Shown here piece by piece: positions 49,101 through 61,909 of a DNA stretch of 64,000 nucleotides. The stretch is from Phoenix dactylifera. Taxonomy: Eukaryota > Streptophyta > Magnoliopsida > Arecales > Arecaceae. The stretch lies in assembly GCF_009389715.1 (NCBI RefSeq), contig NC_052392.1, positions 34,951,144-35,015,143 of the forward strand. The letters are read 5' to 3'. Positions within the stretch are counted from its first letter, which is position 1. Each line of letters starts with the position of its first letter. The position numbers and the translations under genes were made by a program. Below the pieces are notes generated by a model. That model did not search any database and was not told the DNA's origin. It saw nothing but the letters and a program-made list of their open reading frames with translations.

Positions 49101-52100
49101 TAAATTTCTTTATCTTTTCTTATACCATATCAGTATGGTTAACTTACAAAGTAAGCTTCGACTTATTTCATCATTCTATCAATTTGATATATATTGCAAC
49201 ATTTGTTCTTATGTGTTCATTCTTGGAGAGATCAAGACATTTGCCATTCATGGATTCTGCAGTTGGTTTCAATATAGATAACTTATATGTTTACATATAT
49301 ATATAAAAAATCCTGATCATTATGCTGTACGATTTCTACCCTTCCCTTATTCTTTATACTTATTGTGCTCAGATACGTTACAACATTCTCTTTCATGTTT
49401 CATGAACTTGTTTTGGGTTGTGTTGCATGAGCCAGCTGTCAGAGTCAAATTTACAAAAGTGTTCCTGTGTTTAACTTTGCATGAGGAAGTCATGGAGATA
49501 TGGGGACATGTTGGAACTGTACTATTTTTTAACTAAACTATGCGCCTTTGATTTTTTTAAAAATGTTTTATGATAGATTATATTAAAATATATTATTCAT
49601 TAAGGTGTTTAAGTATACATGTTTCTCATTCGAACTCCAAAATTTGCTTAAGGACACCAAAACTATGACATTTTGTGAAGTTATTTTGAGAAAGTCAAAC
49701 ATCATTATGGAGGGGCAAACTCATTATGAGGATGGTCTACTCTCCATCGATCTTTAAAATCTACAACCAAAGAGCTAATGAGTATCTATGTGTTTGACGT
49801 GTGCTCCGCTCATGAATACAAACCAAATTTGGATTTTTTGAGATTGATGTGGGTAGACTCGAGTTGAATCTTGATGCATTAAGTAGTTCACAATAATGTA
49901 CTAATCTATTGAATAAATACCAGTATCACTCAATGTAGCATAAACTAATAATAAAAATTGTTTGATGCTTGGTAACTATGTTTTTGAAGTACTGTTAACA
50001 TCTATTTTGTACCGAACTGAGATAGTGCTTTTAGTAGATGGAAATGACAATAAAAGATATTGCATAGTGCTTTCAATTATTTAACTATTTATACTATCAA
50101 AATTGTTATCCTATAAGTTATTTATTTTACTATTAATCTAAATAATAAAAAAATTATGTAATTATTTTTAGCAGTGATTACCAAGTAACAAAGAATATCA
50201 TAATATCAAATGGGGCAGTTCTTGATTCTAATAACAACATAAATATTTGACTTTGTTTACCCACATACAAAGTGGCAATAAAATTGTTCGTACATTTATT
50301 CAATATCCAATTATACTTTTAAATTTGATCCGAAAACTTCAAATTCACCACTCTACGATCATTTATATTTGGATTCAGCAAATGAAATAGGTTCTTGGCT
50401 ACTGCAATGCATATTTCATTATTCAATGCAAAATGTACCGCAAAAGGAACAAAAGCTAGTGATCAGACTGACGTGCTATTGAGTGTGGTTGTGAGCACGA
50501 ACTTTCCATTGGGTCAGAACTTGACAAATGACATTGGAGGGCTCTTGCCATCAATGAGGGTCTTCATTCTCGTCATCAATGACAGTCTTCATGCATTGCC
50601 CAACCTAGTTGCCAAGTTTTAAGGCTGGCAAAGACCGTCATAGTTGTTGGAGACGATGAGGCTGTAGTTGCAGTTGAAGTTGATGGTAGCGATGAGCTCC
50701 TAGTGGGTAGGGAGGACGTGGAAGCACTTGTCGGACTTGACCTCCTAGAGAGATGGTCGCTTTGAAGGATCCGGAGGTGATCATGTTGGATTGCAGGTTG
50801 AAGGAGTTGCAGAAGTCGTAGTTGGTGTGACCAGTGAGGGTCTTGATGGGGGCTATTGTGGCAAGTCTCCAACTGCAGATGGTTCGATCATCAAAGGTGG
50901 AGGGGCGGTAGTGATTGTTGGTGGAAGAAATGTTGGAGACATCCTCATCGTGGCTAGAGAGCTCGACATGCAGGGAGAGGTCGACGATGGACCAGATGCA
51001 GGGTCTTGTTGGAGGCTGAGCGAGGAGGGAGCCATGGGGGGAGGGGGGGACTTTACTGACGAGATGACACACTTGTGGCTGTCAAGTTCATGCAGAGGAT
51101 ATAGGGCTGGGGAATGGTGGGGGTGGCACCTCTATCCACCACAGCAGTCATTGGGTTGGGGGGTTTAGCGGCGACCATGGATGGATGGCAGGGTTTGAGG
51201 TCCCCAAAGCTTGGTTAGACTTGGATGGGGGGAACTAGAAGAATGTGAAATGGAATTAGGTTTTAATAAGTATTTAAAAGGGCACAAATGGAATTATGAA
51301 GAATTAGTATGGGGTTTTCTATCTTTGCAAAAATTTTATTGAAACGAAAACAACTTCCCTTTTGTTTTGTCGAGCAAAGGTTTTGCTCAGAAGCTCGAAA
51401 TTGGAGCTTTCCACTGTAAACTTCTTTAAGCTTTTAGAGGTGGTGGAAGGCTATTTCAAAATTTTTACCAAACATCTTAAAATCATCCAAAAGGGCATTT
51501 GACTCTCCAAGTAGAGCTTTTTAGCCCTCCAATTGCCATATCAAATGGGACCTTACTTAATACTGGATAAAACTAATAGCCCATTTAAGCAAGAGGACTC
51601 ATCTAAGCATATTTTGTTCTATATCCTTTGATTGCCAAGCTAAGCAAGAAAGCCAATCTAAGACTTGGTAGCCAAAATCTTCTACCTAAGATAATGCACC
51701 CAAATTGGAATCTTTAACCTGCTTCCGGTTCCTAAGCACTTTCATAGTTAAAGTGCTTTTAAAATATCCACTTACCTGCTCCTCCACCTGTTACCAACTT
51801 TGGCAACTAAGGGACTCTAAGCATGCCATTTTAATGATAACCCATCTAAGCATATGCCAATTTATTTTGTTTTGACGGCCCATCTAAACATATTTTTTTT
51901 CTATTTCATTTGGATAACCTATCTAAGAAAGAGAAATCCAGTCTAAGTATCGAACCATTTTATTTCATTTATTCATCTTAATATTTCTTTTAATTTTTGA
52001 AAACATGCAAGGAAAAATGGATCATATCAACATGCCATGTGTTTTTAATTAGTAAAGAAATTAGTGAAAACCATGGAAAAGGAGAATAAACAATAAATAT

Positions 52101-54777
52101 ATGTGCTTGCTAACTAAAAATTAATTTTGGTTACTTTTGGTGGAAACTACCAATCAGCAAATATTGTCAAAACCACCTGAAACTAACTGAAACTAATGAA
52201 AAGTTGGCTGAAATTTAAAACTTCAATCAGTTTCACATAGATGTCGGCCAAAAGCGATCTGTGACTGAATAGATTGGTTTCAACTGAAAACTTAATTCTT
52301 GTTTGGTAAACAAAAACATAAAAAGGTTATCGAAGTATACTTAGCCCAGGATTTAAGAGTTGAGATCACGGTCATCTCAATGGGTGGCTGAGACCAGGAT
52401 GAACAGAGATCTTGGTTTTTCTCGGCCTATACAAAAGGTAGGAAAATTTGGAAGGAATTGAGAGTTTTTGAAGTTTCAACTGCTATTCTAGGACTGAGGT
52501 ATCAAAATCTTGGCTGATACGGTGAATCAAAGGTTAGCAACTATAGTGAGGCATTGATTTTGAAATTTATGAGTTCAATCTCTAATTAAGATAGTAAAAT
52601 GGTGATTAGTAAACATCAGCCAATATCTCAGGATATTGATGTGTATTGGCCAGGATATTGAGGCCAATATTCTGAACATCATATGGCGGTTGCCCAATGC
52701 CGACACCAACCGAATCTTGGCAAAGATGGAAACCTTTCTTTAGCCTGCCACGTTCATACCTTCCATCAGTGTTGCTATCCTTCCATTGGAGTGTCAGCAT
52801 TAGTACTATTTTCCATACTGTGCCAGCCCTTGGCCTGGACAATATGCTATACGACATGCACTACATTGTCCATCACGAAGACAATGAAGATTTTTTGTGG
52901 CTTTGAGCTTTGTTGTTTACAAGTTGGAAGCCTTGTTTCAGTAGAACAGTAGAGATAAAATGGATTTTGATTATTGGCAGTTTAGCACTGGTGACAGAAC
53001 AATTTCCTTCTTGTTATTTACAGTATATCTTGGGAAAAGCTTAGTTAGCTTATACTGTATGGTTTGATAGAGAAGTATTATTTCGAATGATAAACAAATT
53101 GGTTCCTCTATTATTGAGATTAATTAATCTTGTGTTGATCTTTTTAAATGGATTACACAATATGTTGCTTTGCTGTTAAAAATCAGTGTCCTTGGGTTGA
53201 TTATGCTAAATGGATCCAAGGTGAAGTTTGTTAACACTGGTCGCAGAAAAGGATGATTTCATATCTTTAGTGATTTATGAGGCCTAACCCATACTAAATA
53301 CTGCCTGGTTATGTGAGAGTATGTTATCATATCGAACAATAAACCGAACAATTTGTCATCTTGCTTGCAAGCATATCAACAAAAACAATTATGATAAAAG
53401 CCAAAAATACCCATGTCCACATCTCCATCATAGTTCAAGGAACATTGACATTTTAATCTAATCTTTCAACGGATCTAGGTCTAGAGAAAGAAACAACCCT
53501 GACATACCTTATTTGCAATCATTTTGTCAAATTGCACTAATTATTACGCCCCATAACAAATTCCTAATGAAGAAGGTGAGACATTAATTGTTTTGAATGA
53601 AGTGCTGGATGAAGTTGATCGGGAGGTTGAGCTTATGTTTTAAATCTTATATATTGAAGGTAGTGTCTGATGCTGTAGAATTTGGAAGGCTCTGATATTT
53701 GTGTGTCCATGTCCACTCACCCTTATCTATATGCATGTATGCAATGCTACTCCTTGAAGAGGGATCATTACACTTGAATGCTACAATTGCTTCTGTATGG
53801 AGCATATAACTGATGCTGTATGAAACTTAATCAAGTTAGTTAATCTTGCAAAGCATCTACTTAGCATCTACTTAGTTTGCTTGCCTGTTTGCAGTCCAAG
53901 CGTCTTCCATCCAAGGGAGCAAAATCTCTGCGGTTTGCTGGCTTCTCTCACAGCTCCTGGATCCGTGAGATGCAGCAAGCTTCAGATAAATCAATAATCA
54001 TCAGTGAAATCTTGGATTCCAGGACTAGGAACCTTGTATCTGTCTCTAGAATAAGTGATTATGTTCTGTCAAATGAGCTAGTTAGCATGGCATTAGCTAT
54101 GGTAGCTGAAGACAAGCAAATTAACCGGGTTCTTGAAGAGCTTTTTGCTGAAGAGGTACTTCTTGTCACTGTTCAATATTCTATAACAAGATGGCACCAA
54201 ACTTGTTCCGAGGCACAATTGCAAATAAATTTTATTTTAGTAGGATATGTAATAACTCTGACTCTGATTGGTCATTGGCCCTGCCATAATGTCACTGAAC
54301 AGACCCACAACTTAGCCACTTGAAGAACAAAGTTTAGAAACCTTTCAATTTTGTTTTACAATACTCACACCACATTTTGATTTGCAGTGACTGGTAAGAG
54401 TTCTTCATTATACTTTTAGCATGAACACAAGTTGAATCGCTTTTGTCTTGCATAATTTCAAGATTTCACAAGATATTTTTTCCTTGCTTTTGTTGGTGTC
54501 AGCATTGGCAATCCTGGATACATATTCATAGAACTGAAATTTGCTCATATGTTAACAGGGTAATGAGCTGCGCATACGGCCTGCAGAATATTATTTGTAT
54601 GAGCAAGAGGAATTGTGCTTTTACGATATCATGGTTAGGGGTCGTGAGAGACAGGAGATTGTGATTGGCTATCGCCTAGCCAATACTGACAATGCGATAA
54701 TTAATCCTACACACAAATCAGAGATTAGAAAGTGGTCCCTTGATGATGTTTTTGTTGTCATCTCTAATGGAGAATGA
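37138..54777 (+). CDS. POLLUX: Ion channel POLLUX (CASTOR/POLLUX/DMI1 family)
   Basis: Twelve exons: 37138..37731, 37826..37894, 38039..38668, 43446..43628, 43751..43810, 43906..44109, 44916..45164, 46427..46525, 46760..46954, 48891..48983, 53895..54155, 54559..54777. Each exon is a multiple of three, so every intron is phase 0; total 951 aa. The protein is a nuclear-envelope cation channel that sustains nuclear calcium spiking in the common symbiosis pathway. The Pro/Ser-rich N-terminus contains the POLLUX-type REWCFPSFLG block, which separates it from CASTOR. Membrane segments are near residues 193-213, 263-283 and 305-335. The pore filter is ADSGNHAD (363-370), followed by SISSGGMLIFAMMLGLVSDA. 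Two RCK-type regulatory units follow, with nucleotide-fold starts ILILGWSDK (about 421) and ILFCGWRRD (about 683). The C-terminus ends WSLDDVFVVISNGE. Introns 3 (4.8 kb) and 10 (4.9 kb) are swollen with repeats and a pseudogene. The exon 2 acceptor was chosen as GGCAG at 37825 because it keeps frame and supplies the first membrane segment. Confidence 0.95.
37190..37204 (+). promoter_or_regulatory. Telo-box inside POLLUX exon 1 coding sequence
   Basis: AAACCCTAACCCTAA lies about 53 bp after the ATG and is read as the PNPNPN part of the low-complexity N-terminus. The motif may act as a TRB-factor site, or may simply be tolerated in a disordered region. Confidence 0.4.
39227..39270. repeat. Compound microsatellite (GATA)n-(GA)n-(GGA)n in POLLUX intron 3
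   Basis: ATAGATAGATAGATA passes into GAGAGAGAGA and then about six GGA units. Confidence 0.9.
41018..41128 (-). mobile_element. tRNA-derived SINE-like head in POLLUX intron 3
   Basis: On the minus strand a pol III A-box-like TAGCTCAATCAG (plus 41096-41107) is followed 22 nt later by a B-box-like ATTCGAGTGC (about plus 41063-41072) and then a CT-rich stretch. The order resembles a decayed tRNA-derived SINE. No clear poly-A tail or target duplication was found. Confidence 0.4.
41781..42395. repeat. hAT-like non-autonomous repeat in POLLUX intron 3
   Basis: It starts at TAGAGGTGGCAATGG, a typical plant hAT-like terminus, and is rich in GGGTTAGG/GGTCAGG/CCCATACCC words on both sides of an AT-rich middle. 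The right terminus was not found with confidence, so the end coordinate is approximate. Confidence 0.35.
42650..42706 (+). repeat. GTAC-rich dispersed repeat, copy C (POLLUX intron 3)
   Basis: GTTCGCCGTACTGGTACTGG, then TTGTACCGGTGCCACACTAG and TATAGTGTCGGTACGAC match the pattern of copies at 13526-13641 and 18581-18701. It is shorter than the others. Confidence 0.55.
43005..43275 (-). repeat. Paired direct repeats, possible second TRIM-like relic
   Basis: AAAAGCTTAAGCTGATAGG occurs at 43005-43023 and again at 43228-43246. Both copies are followed by similar but diverged sequence (AAGG..., then GGCTT-A-ACA). On the minus strand ACTCAACA then TGGTATTTGC lies just inside the right copy, which resembles an LTR end plus a degraded initiator-Met primer site. 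It lies just upstream of POLLUX exon 4. Confidence 0.4.
50465..51151 (-). pseudogene. WDR5-like (COMPASS WD40 subunit) pseudogene inside POLLUX intron 10
   Basis: Reading the minus strand from 51151, fragments of a WDR5-type WD40 protein appear in order but in changing frames: an N-terminal MTAVVD..., SSVK-like and LLA-like pieces of the first WD repeat, WSIVDLSLHVELSSHDEDVS, then TFDDRTICSW, APIKTLTGHTNY and LQSNMITSGSF. KCFHVLPTH, SLIVSNNYDGLC and MKTLIDGKSPPMSFVKF follow. These match the usual plant WDR5 order through roughly the first two thirds of the protein. Stops and frameshifts show it is dead. No introns interrupt the homology, which suits a retrocopy, though the parent could itself be intron-poor. 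Homology fades near 50465. It is antisense to POLLUX. Confidence 0.8.
51688..51815 (+). repeat. Dispersed repeat shared with XRCC2 intron 4 (copy 2)
   Basis: TTCTACCTAAGATAATGCACCC, then AAAATATCCACTTACC and CTGCTCCTCCACCTG align with 21411-21560 in the same order and orientation. Family unknown. Confidence 0.6.
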
Positions 54778-57223
54778 AGTCATAAGGTAGTTTTTGGTAA
54801 GTTTCACTGTTTGATTTCAGCTGTTGTATATTCGTAACGGAAGTCCCTATTGACCAAAAAGAAGGAAGATAGTCACAGAATCAAACCAAACTGCCAATGA
54901 ATCGTACTAATCCTATCTTTAATTGTTAGGTCTGTATATGTTTGTACAGCTGATCACCTGCATCTCCGTACATTTTTTCATTGCTGCTCTAAGTTATTCA
55001 TGGATCTGTTTGGCCAGTTTAAAGATAATTCTTGCCTTGTGTCTTTGCTTAATTTGGTATAATCACAGCTTGCATTGGTAGTGATAATAATAGAATTTTA
55101 TAAGTTGAAAATCATGTGACAAAAGCATTTCTGGCAAATGGGTAATGTTTGGTCCCCAAAGATGCCAACATGGACCGATTGGTCACAGATCTTTTGGGCC
55201 TAGCTTGGCTGGATTTGGATCTATCTTAGTTTCTATAATGTGAGCGAAAAAAAATACCTATAAACCAAAATTCATATATTCTAACGGTCTCTAACCTAAT
55301 CGTCAAACAAGTGTGGATGATTTTAATAGTATGATATTATGTTTTGCTACGTTCTAATGATCAAAATCTAATAAATTTAAATTTATTCGTGTTTTAACTT
55401 GTATAGATCTTTAAAATGGATTTTCAATTATGTGCCCTGTCAAGTCATAAATCATAATAGTACCTTTGATATCATTTATTCTTGTATCAACTTGATGCAT
55501 AGATTAATGATCATAAAAATATATGAAGTTTAGTTTTTATATATTTTTTATTATGGGGGTAAGTTTTGGTGCAACAGTGAAGTTGTTTCATTATGGTTTA
55601 AATGTCAATAGATTTGAAACATAGAAACAACCTATTTTTGTAAAAGGGTAAGGTTGCGTACATCTAATTCTTATTAGACTCTACAATGATGAGAGCCTCG
55701 TACATTGGACTATCCTCTTAGGCATTTCTTATCATGTAGATTATGGTTAACAGTTTGGATCTTCAATTTAGATATCTTATTATTATTGTTAATTTTAAAA
55801 TTGTTAATTTCATTCTAAAGGAGTTAACTGTAAATATATAATATATGTTAACATAATGCATATGATCTTTCTCTCTCTTTATTCATGTACGCATACAAAT
55901 ATATAAACATATATAGAGAGAGAGAGAGTTAAGTTGAAATGCTTCTGAAAATTATTTAGCTAAGAAATCAATGAAGATTTTATGAAAAATGAACATCAAC
56001 ACCGTTGATCATAATGTATGATATATGAAATGGCTAAAAACTAAAATTTATTTATTTTGAAACTCTCTAACTTATAGATATAGTTGACAAAAGTGGATGA
56101 TAGCAATATAATTAGTGAGTAAAAATGTAATAGAAACTGTTTAATTTGTAAATCCAAATAATTGATCTTGATCTAAATATTTTAAAAAATATGTAGATTA
56201 GATTTTAATTATTTATATTCTTTTTAGTTATAGATCAAATTAAAACATGATATCAAACTATTGAAATTATTAATTTTGTTTTCATTTGATCATATATAAA
56301 AGTACAAAAGTTCATGATTTTTGGTTTCTAACCACATTATTTTATCGTACATTGCAATCAATGGCGTCAATTTTTGGTGGCCTTTCATTGACTTTCACTG
56401 GAAAGTATCTGGAGCCCAATACCCTTTGAAATATTCCAGCCTCTCTCTCTCTCTCTACATTGTAACCAATGGTGCCAATGTCATCTCCTTCCCCACATTG
56501 AACTATCTTTTCATAAGATTTTTTCCATTTATCTTAAACTAGTTTCTAAGAGGATAAGGTTCATTATAACGGAATAATATTGTTATGGAAACCTTAAGAG
56601 GAAAGGAAGGAGTTAAGCATAATGCCATTATTTTTTTCAAAGACCTTTCAACTCGATTAAACGTGCTGAAATATAGAGTTGGTCCCGCTGCAAAAGGGCT
56701 CTCTCGCACTTTAGCCGTTGTGTATACGGTGCACTCCCTTGGAGAGCCGATCTTCTAAACCTATCTATGTATTGTGGGTTGTGTAGGTCACGTTACTATA
56801 TGCAGAGTTTTTCTTTTCTCCTCTTTTCAATTTTTTAGCAGGTCCTTCGCCAAGGTCTTAACAAAAGCCAAGAAATTATTATGGAGTTGCATTTTATCCA
56901 GATATTAACCTCTATTCATGCAGCTAATTTGACAGGATCCGAACTCATCCTGTAATCTCCACTGCTCTTCCCACCTCTCACTTAAGCATGGGATTGTAGT
57001 TGCTTCTACTTTCAAGAATAAAAATGGGTTTGAAGAGCAAAAACTTACCAGATAAACATAGCAGACCTTAGAAATAAGAAAACCATTAAATTATATTACA
57101 ACGACGATAGACACAAAATAAGTAAAAGCAAAAAAGACACAGATTTCTACAGGGATATATAGCTAGCAGTAGAATGTTAAGTAGAAGACATAGCATTTTG
57201 CTTTATGGAGAACAACTCGCATT
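54778..57223. other. Intergenic region between convergent POLLUX and SnRK2
   Basis: Both genes end here (tail to tail), so it holds two 3' flanks. It is AT-rich with (GA)n at about 55914-55928 and (CT)n at about 56442-56456. No gene or RNA was recognised. Confidence 0.55.
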
Positions 57224-60200
57224 TTACTTCTCATTTATGTTCAGTAAATTGATCTTGTAGTCTCCACTGGCATGCACTTCCTTTACGGTCTTGTCATACT
57301 CATCTTCTTCCTCCTCTTCCTTTTCTTGCTCCTGCTGGTTCTCCTCTTCTTCCTCCTCTGAGTCCTCCTCAGATTCAAAGCCTGGGATGGACCTGGATGC
57401 CTGTGCAGGAGTCCTCGCTTCTCCAACAATATTCATAATGTCCTCAATACTTTGAATTGAGTAGGTAGGTGCATTACGATCCCTCCTGTAGTACGCTGCT
57501 TGAGCTGATTCTGTTAGCTCCCTTGGTAAGTTCTTCAAGAACCATGGGTGGTTCTTTATTTCCCTTATTGGGATCCTCTGTATTAAGAAACACCAACCCA
57601 GTTCCAGTATTATTGGAGTAATTTCTGATATCTATCGCATCTTATGAACTATTTTTTCATAATAAACACAATAACAAGCAGAGCGAGCATTTAACAGTGG
57701 CCTTTCTAATATGGTTGTGAGCATTACCCTAGCTGGGTTCGCAACGAAGAGACGGGCGATAAGTTGCCTGCAATCCCGGGATATGTGAACGTAGTCGGGT
57801 ATTTTGTATTGAACTGACATGACTTTCTGCACCCAGAGAAGGTAAGAAAGCAAGCAATATATAATCATTCATCAGTATATAATAACATCAAGGATCGAAT
57901 AACGGAATTCCAAAGTTATAAACAGCATTAGTTGACAAAATGTTGATGAAAAGTTAGCGTTAAGGAAAAGTAATGAGGTGAAGGGAAGAACAAATTAAGA
58001 CTTGTGACTTAACTTGAATGGTTTTCCGTAAATTCCTGGGGTCATTTTGGTCCTCAAATGGGTAGGATCCCACCAGCATCACGTATAGAGTTACTCCGCA
58101 TGACCATACGTCTGCAAGCTGCACAACCAGATGCACTTTCATATCAAAATTAATTGCGGTTAAAACAGAAGGTGGAGAAAGAAGTTTTAAATAAACTCAC
58201 AGCTAAATAAAAGGTAGTCGGCAAACTGCTGCCAAACCACTCGAAGGATTTTTCTTCTTTAAATGAGACAAACACTCAAAGGATGTTGAGGCATAGAATA
58301 CTTGCCTTTGACAAAAGGATTGAATGCTTAATCTTTCTTTTTTTCCCTCCAATGTCAATTAAAAATATAATAAGAGAAGAGGAATGCTCAAAAGCATGCA
58401 ATGAACCAGTTCCAAGGTTACTGTGTGACAGAACAAGAGGGAGATAACTAGAAACAAGCAGATTAAGGAAAAATTCAGCATTGAATGGATCAAATAAGGA
58501 AAACAACTCAGGATGGTTTAGACTTGTGCAGGACATGCTTAAGGTGATCATGCTGAGTAACCTAGCTCAAGTGGGGAGTCCACACACAGGATTCGAAAAG
58601 TAAAAGAAAGATAACTAAAACTGTAACTAATGCTATGAAAAAAGGTAGAAAAAACAATGTGACCAGCCAGAGACACAAAGCTTCGAGAACGACTAATACA
58701 TATGTCATTAGGTTTGTTGTTTATGTTTGTTATAGAATAAAGGGAATATGTATTCTCTCAAAAGAAGTAAAGGAAATCGTGAACATTTCTTTTTTGGAGG
58801 AAAGGAATTGTTAACACGTTATTGTTTCAAATTACAGGATGCTTATGAAAGTGTCTAAGGCACCTGGATTTGTTGTTTAGAAGAGGCCTTGACAAATGGC
58901 ATGCTCTTGAAATTAGGAGCATTTATAGTAATTGGACCCTTTTATAATAATCCGTCCCATTAATTGATCTTTTACGAAAGCATTTTTCAGTTAAGATAAT
59001 CTCTTGGACGAATAGAAAGATTTCATATCCAACCTAACATCCCATGTTCCTCACGCCCTTGCTTTATCAGATTTCATCTGTTGTGCAGGCCCCTGGTTTT
59101 AACACATTAATTTCCATACTCACTCAATCAATAATGAACTCAAATAAGTAAGTTTTTCTTTTCTGAGTAAATAAATAAATAAAATTTCAATAAACAAAAT
59201 TTTCAATTATAAAAAACTCCAAGAAAAATTGGGATGATATCAAAAGCCAAATCTGTGACAAGATTACACCATCCTTAAATTCTATTGGAGAATGGAAGTA
59301 TATAAGAAAAGAACTTAAACATAGCAACAAAGCTTTTAACCAGACATCTAAATCTTAAGGTAGCAACTTGACAGCATTGCTGTTTCATGCTCTTCAAACA
59401 AATCTGAAAATTAAGTTGCACTCCTAGAATCCAGTGTTATAGTGAGAGGATAATTATAACCCAAACTAAATATTTTTACTAGTTTTGACAAAAAATGTCT
59501 AAGATATACATATTTCAACAGTTGATAAGATCCTAGCTAGTCATCAAACACTCCAATCGAAGTATCTTGAGCAAGGCAAATGCCATGTTCTAGTTCAAAG
59601 ATTTTCTTTCAAGAAGAAAAAGGTCTTATGTCCTATCAGTAGCACCCATGATCATAGCCTTTATTTGCCCTATCTATGCACTTAAACTACTAGTTTGGTG
59701 ACCGCAAGAAATGTTGCATTAGCAACAAGCAATGCTTCTTTAGACACACACAACCAAATGGACATCCATGTTATGCCTCAGCAGTCACTGAGGTGTCCAG
59801 TTTTCTGCAATCACAATTTCTCGATGGCACGGATTCTTCGTTATGGCCCTCCCTGTGTTTGCATGGCGATTGCCTTGCGCAGTGGGAACCACACGGTGCA
59901 TGTAGTCAACTCAGAGTGCAGCTCTCCAGCCACTGGCCAATTGTGTGCATTTCTAGTGTGGCCACATTTTTAGTTAGCATTTTAGTCGTGCTGCTTCCTG
60001 CCTCTTAGCAGGCATGAAACTCATTTTATTTAGCAAAAGTTTTATCATACAAATCTAAATTTGGGGGCCAAGAAAATCTTATTTTGTCAAAGAATCAAGA
60101 GGATCTTCCAAGAAAGATGAGACAAACTTGTTAGGCAAAGTTTGAAAAGAAAAAGAGAAGTGTTGATTCTCTCCAAAAGATTCTACAGACGATAAAGATT

Positions 60201-61909
60201 GACTTGTACACAACCCCCCCTCTCTCTCTCTTCGAAAAGCAAGAAAGAGACGGGTGAAAGAGGATCTTCTTGGGCTGATGCCCATTTAGTATCACAAAGC
60301 TGATACTGTTCCCTTGATTTTGATTTATCTAAAAGAAATTTTTGTTTATCATACAAAAACCATAGCTTTGTTTTTTTTTGTTCTTTGTTTTAATATTTAT
60401 GCACCATTCGATTCCAAATATAATTTTTTTAAAAAAAATAAATGGTTACAGCTAAATTCTCTCCAATGCTGTTACTGGTGCTGTAAATAATTTAATTAAA
60501 TTTCTGCTTTAGGAACGCTTGTCCCAAATGGTCCCCGCCTTCCAAATTCCACGACAACCAAACCCTACGGACGGTTGTCCTGCTCATGCAGGCTTCCTTC
60601 ATATGCAACCCTACGTGGCAACTTGCTAGTGGCCACATAGAACACAGTATATTCCTACCTACGCACACGTATACGGAATATTGCAACTTGTCACCCCAAG
60701 CGTACCCTTTTAGTGGGACCCACCTCCAACCCGAACCACACTTCCAGTCTCTTACCGTCTTTTAGTAATCACGCAGAGTAAAATTAGCTGGCATCATGGT
60801 AAGAGTAGTCTAAATAGTGAAAAAATGTACAAAAGGAGGACTTTATTTACCTTGCCGTCGTACTCCCGGCCGGAGAGGATCTCCGGGGCGATGTAGGCCG
60901 GCGTCCCCACCGTCGATTTGGGCCTCGAGTGAAGCAGCGACGACTGCACTCCCCAATTTTTTTTTGACATTATTTCTCTTTTTCTTTCCAAAGAAATTCT
61001 TTCCTAACTTTCCGATGAAGATTACTTTTAAAAAAAAAAAATCAAACCTTGGAGTAACCAAAGTCGCAAATCTTAAGCCGCGGAGCGGGGCTTCCATCCA
61101 GCAAAGTGTTCTCCAGCTTCAAATCCCGGTGGCATATTTGCTGAAAATTCATCAAAAAAAATTAATCCCCAAGTATAAAAGTTATTCACTTTTTTTAGCA
61201 ATTTTTCCTTCTTTTTTTTTACCATGAAGTGGCAGTAGCTGACGCCGGAGATGAGCTGCTGAAAGAAATATCTTGCCTAAAAAAATAATAATAAATGAAG
61301 AATTATTACGATCGTCATGAGATATTTATTTCGGGATTAATATATACTAAGAAAAGCAAAAGACGGTGTAAAAAGTAATAAAAAAAAACGGAATATTCGA
61401 GGAACCTCGTCTTCGCTGAATCGCCCGGCGTTGCAGATCCGCTCGAAGAGCTCGCCGCCGGCGGCGTACTCCATCACGATCGCCAGATGCGTCGGCGTCA
61501 AGACCACCTAATTTTTTAACCAAATCATAACCGACAAAAAAAATAGCAGAATAAATCCCATAGAAATGGACCCAAAAATGGCAAAAAAAAAAAAGGAATT
61601 GGATTTTAAGCTCCCACCTCCTTGAATCGGATGATGTTGGGGTGCCGCAGCGAGCGGTGGTTGATGATCTCTCTCAACACATTCTCATCAATCTGCACTC
61701 CAAGAACACAAATCAAAGCATCATCAGATCCATCCAGAATCTGAGATCAAGGGCTACGGATACAGATCAAAATTGGAGCAAGAACCAACCCTGCGGCCCC
61801 TCTCGATGTACTTCATGGCGACGAGCTCCTTCGTCTCCTTGTTCCTCATCAGCTTCGCCACCCCAAAGTTCCCCGATCCGATGTCCCTCACCACCTCGTA
61901 CTTCTCCAT
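57224..61909 (-). CDS. SnRK2: SnRK2 serine/threonine kinase, subclass I-like (SAPK4-7 / SnRK2.4 type)
   Basis: Nine exons, 61909..61790, 61692..61618, 61507..61406, 61276..61223, 61140..61048, 60943..60851, 58118..58014, 57826..57728 and 57577..57224, all phase 0 with GT-AG introns, encode 364 aa. SnRK2 kinases phosphorylate targets in osmotic-stress and ABA signalling. The protein begins [19 protein letters not shown] (Gly loop 11-19) with catalytic Lys33, HRDLKLEN (Asp123), DFG (143-145) and the activation loop [13 protein letters not shown], in which Ser158 corresponds to the activating serine of OST1. GSYPFEDQ and HPWFLKNLP follow. The C-terminus has the SnRK2 box and a Glu-rich (not Asp-rich) tail ending with [12 protein letters not shown]. 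The Glu-rich tail and short N-terminus argue for the ABA-weak, osmotic-stress class rather than subclass III. The frame stays open upstream of the ATG but has no earlier ATG. Intron 6 is 2.7 kb; the others are mostly short. The paralogue number cannot be fixed. Confidence 0.95.
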
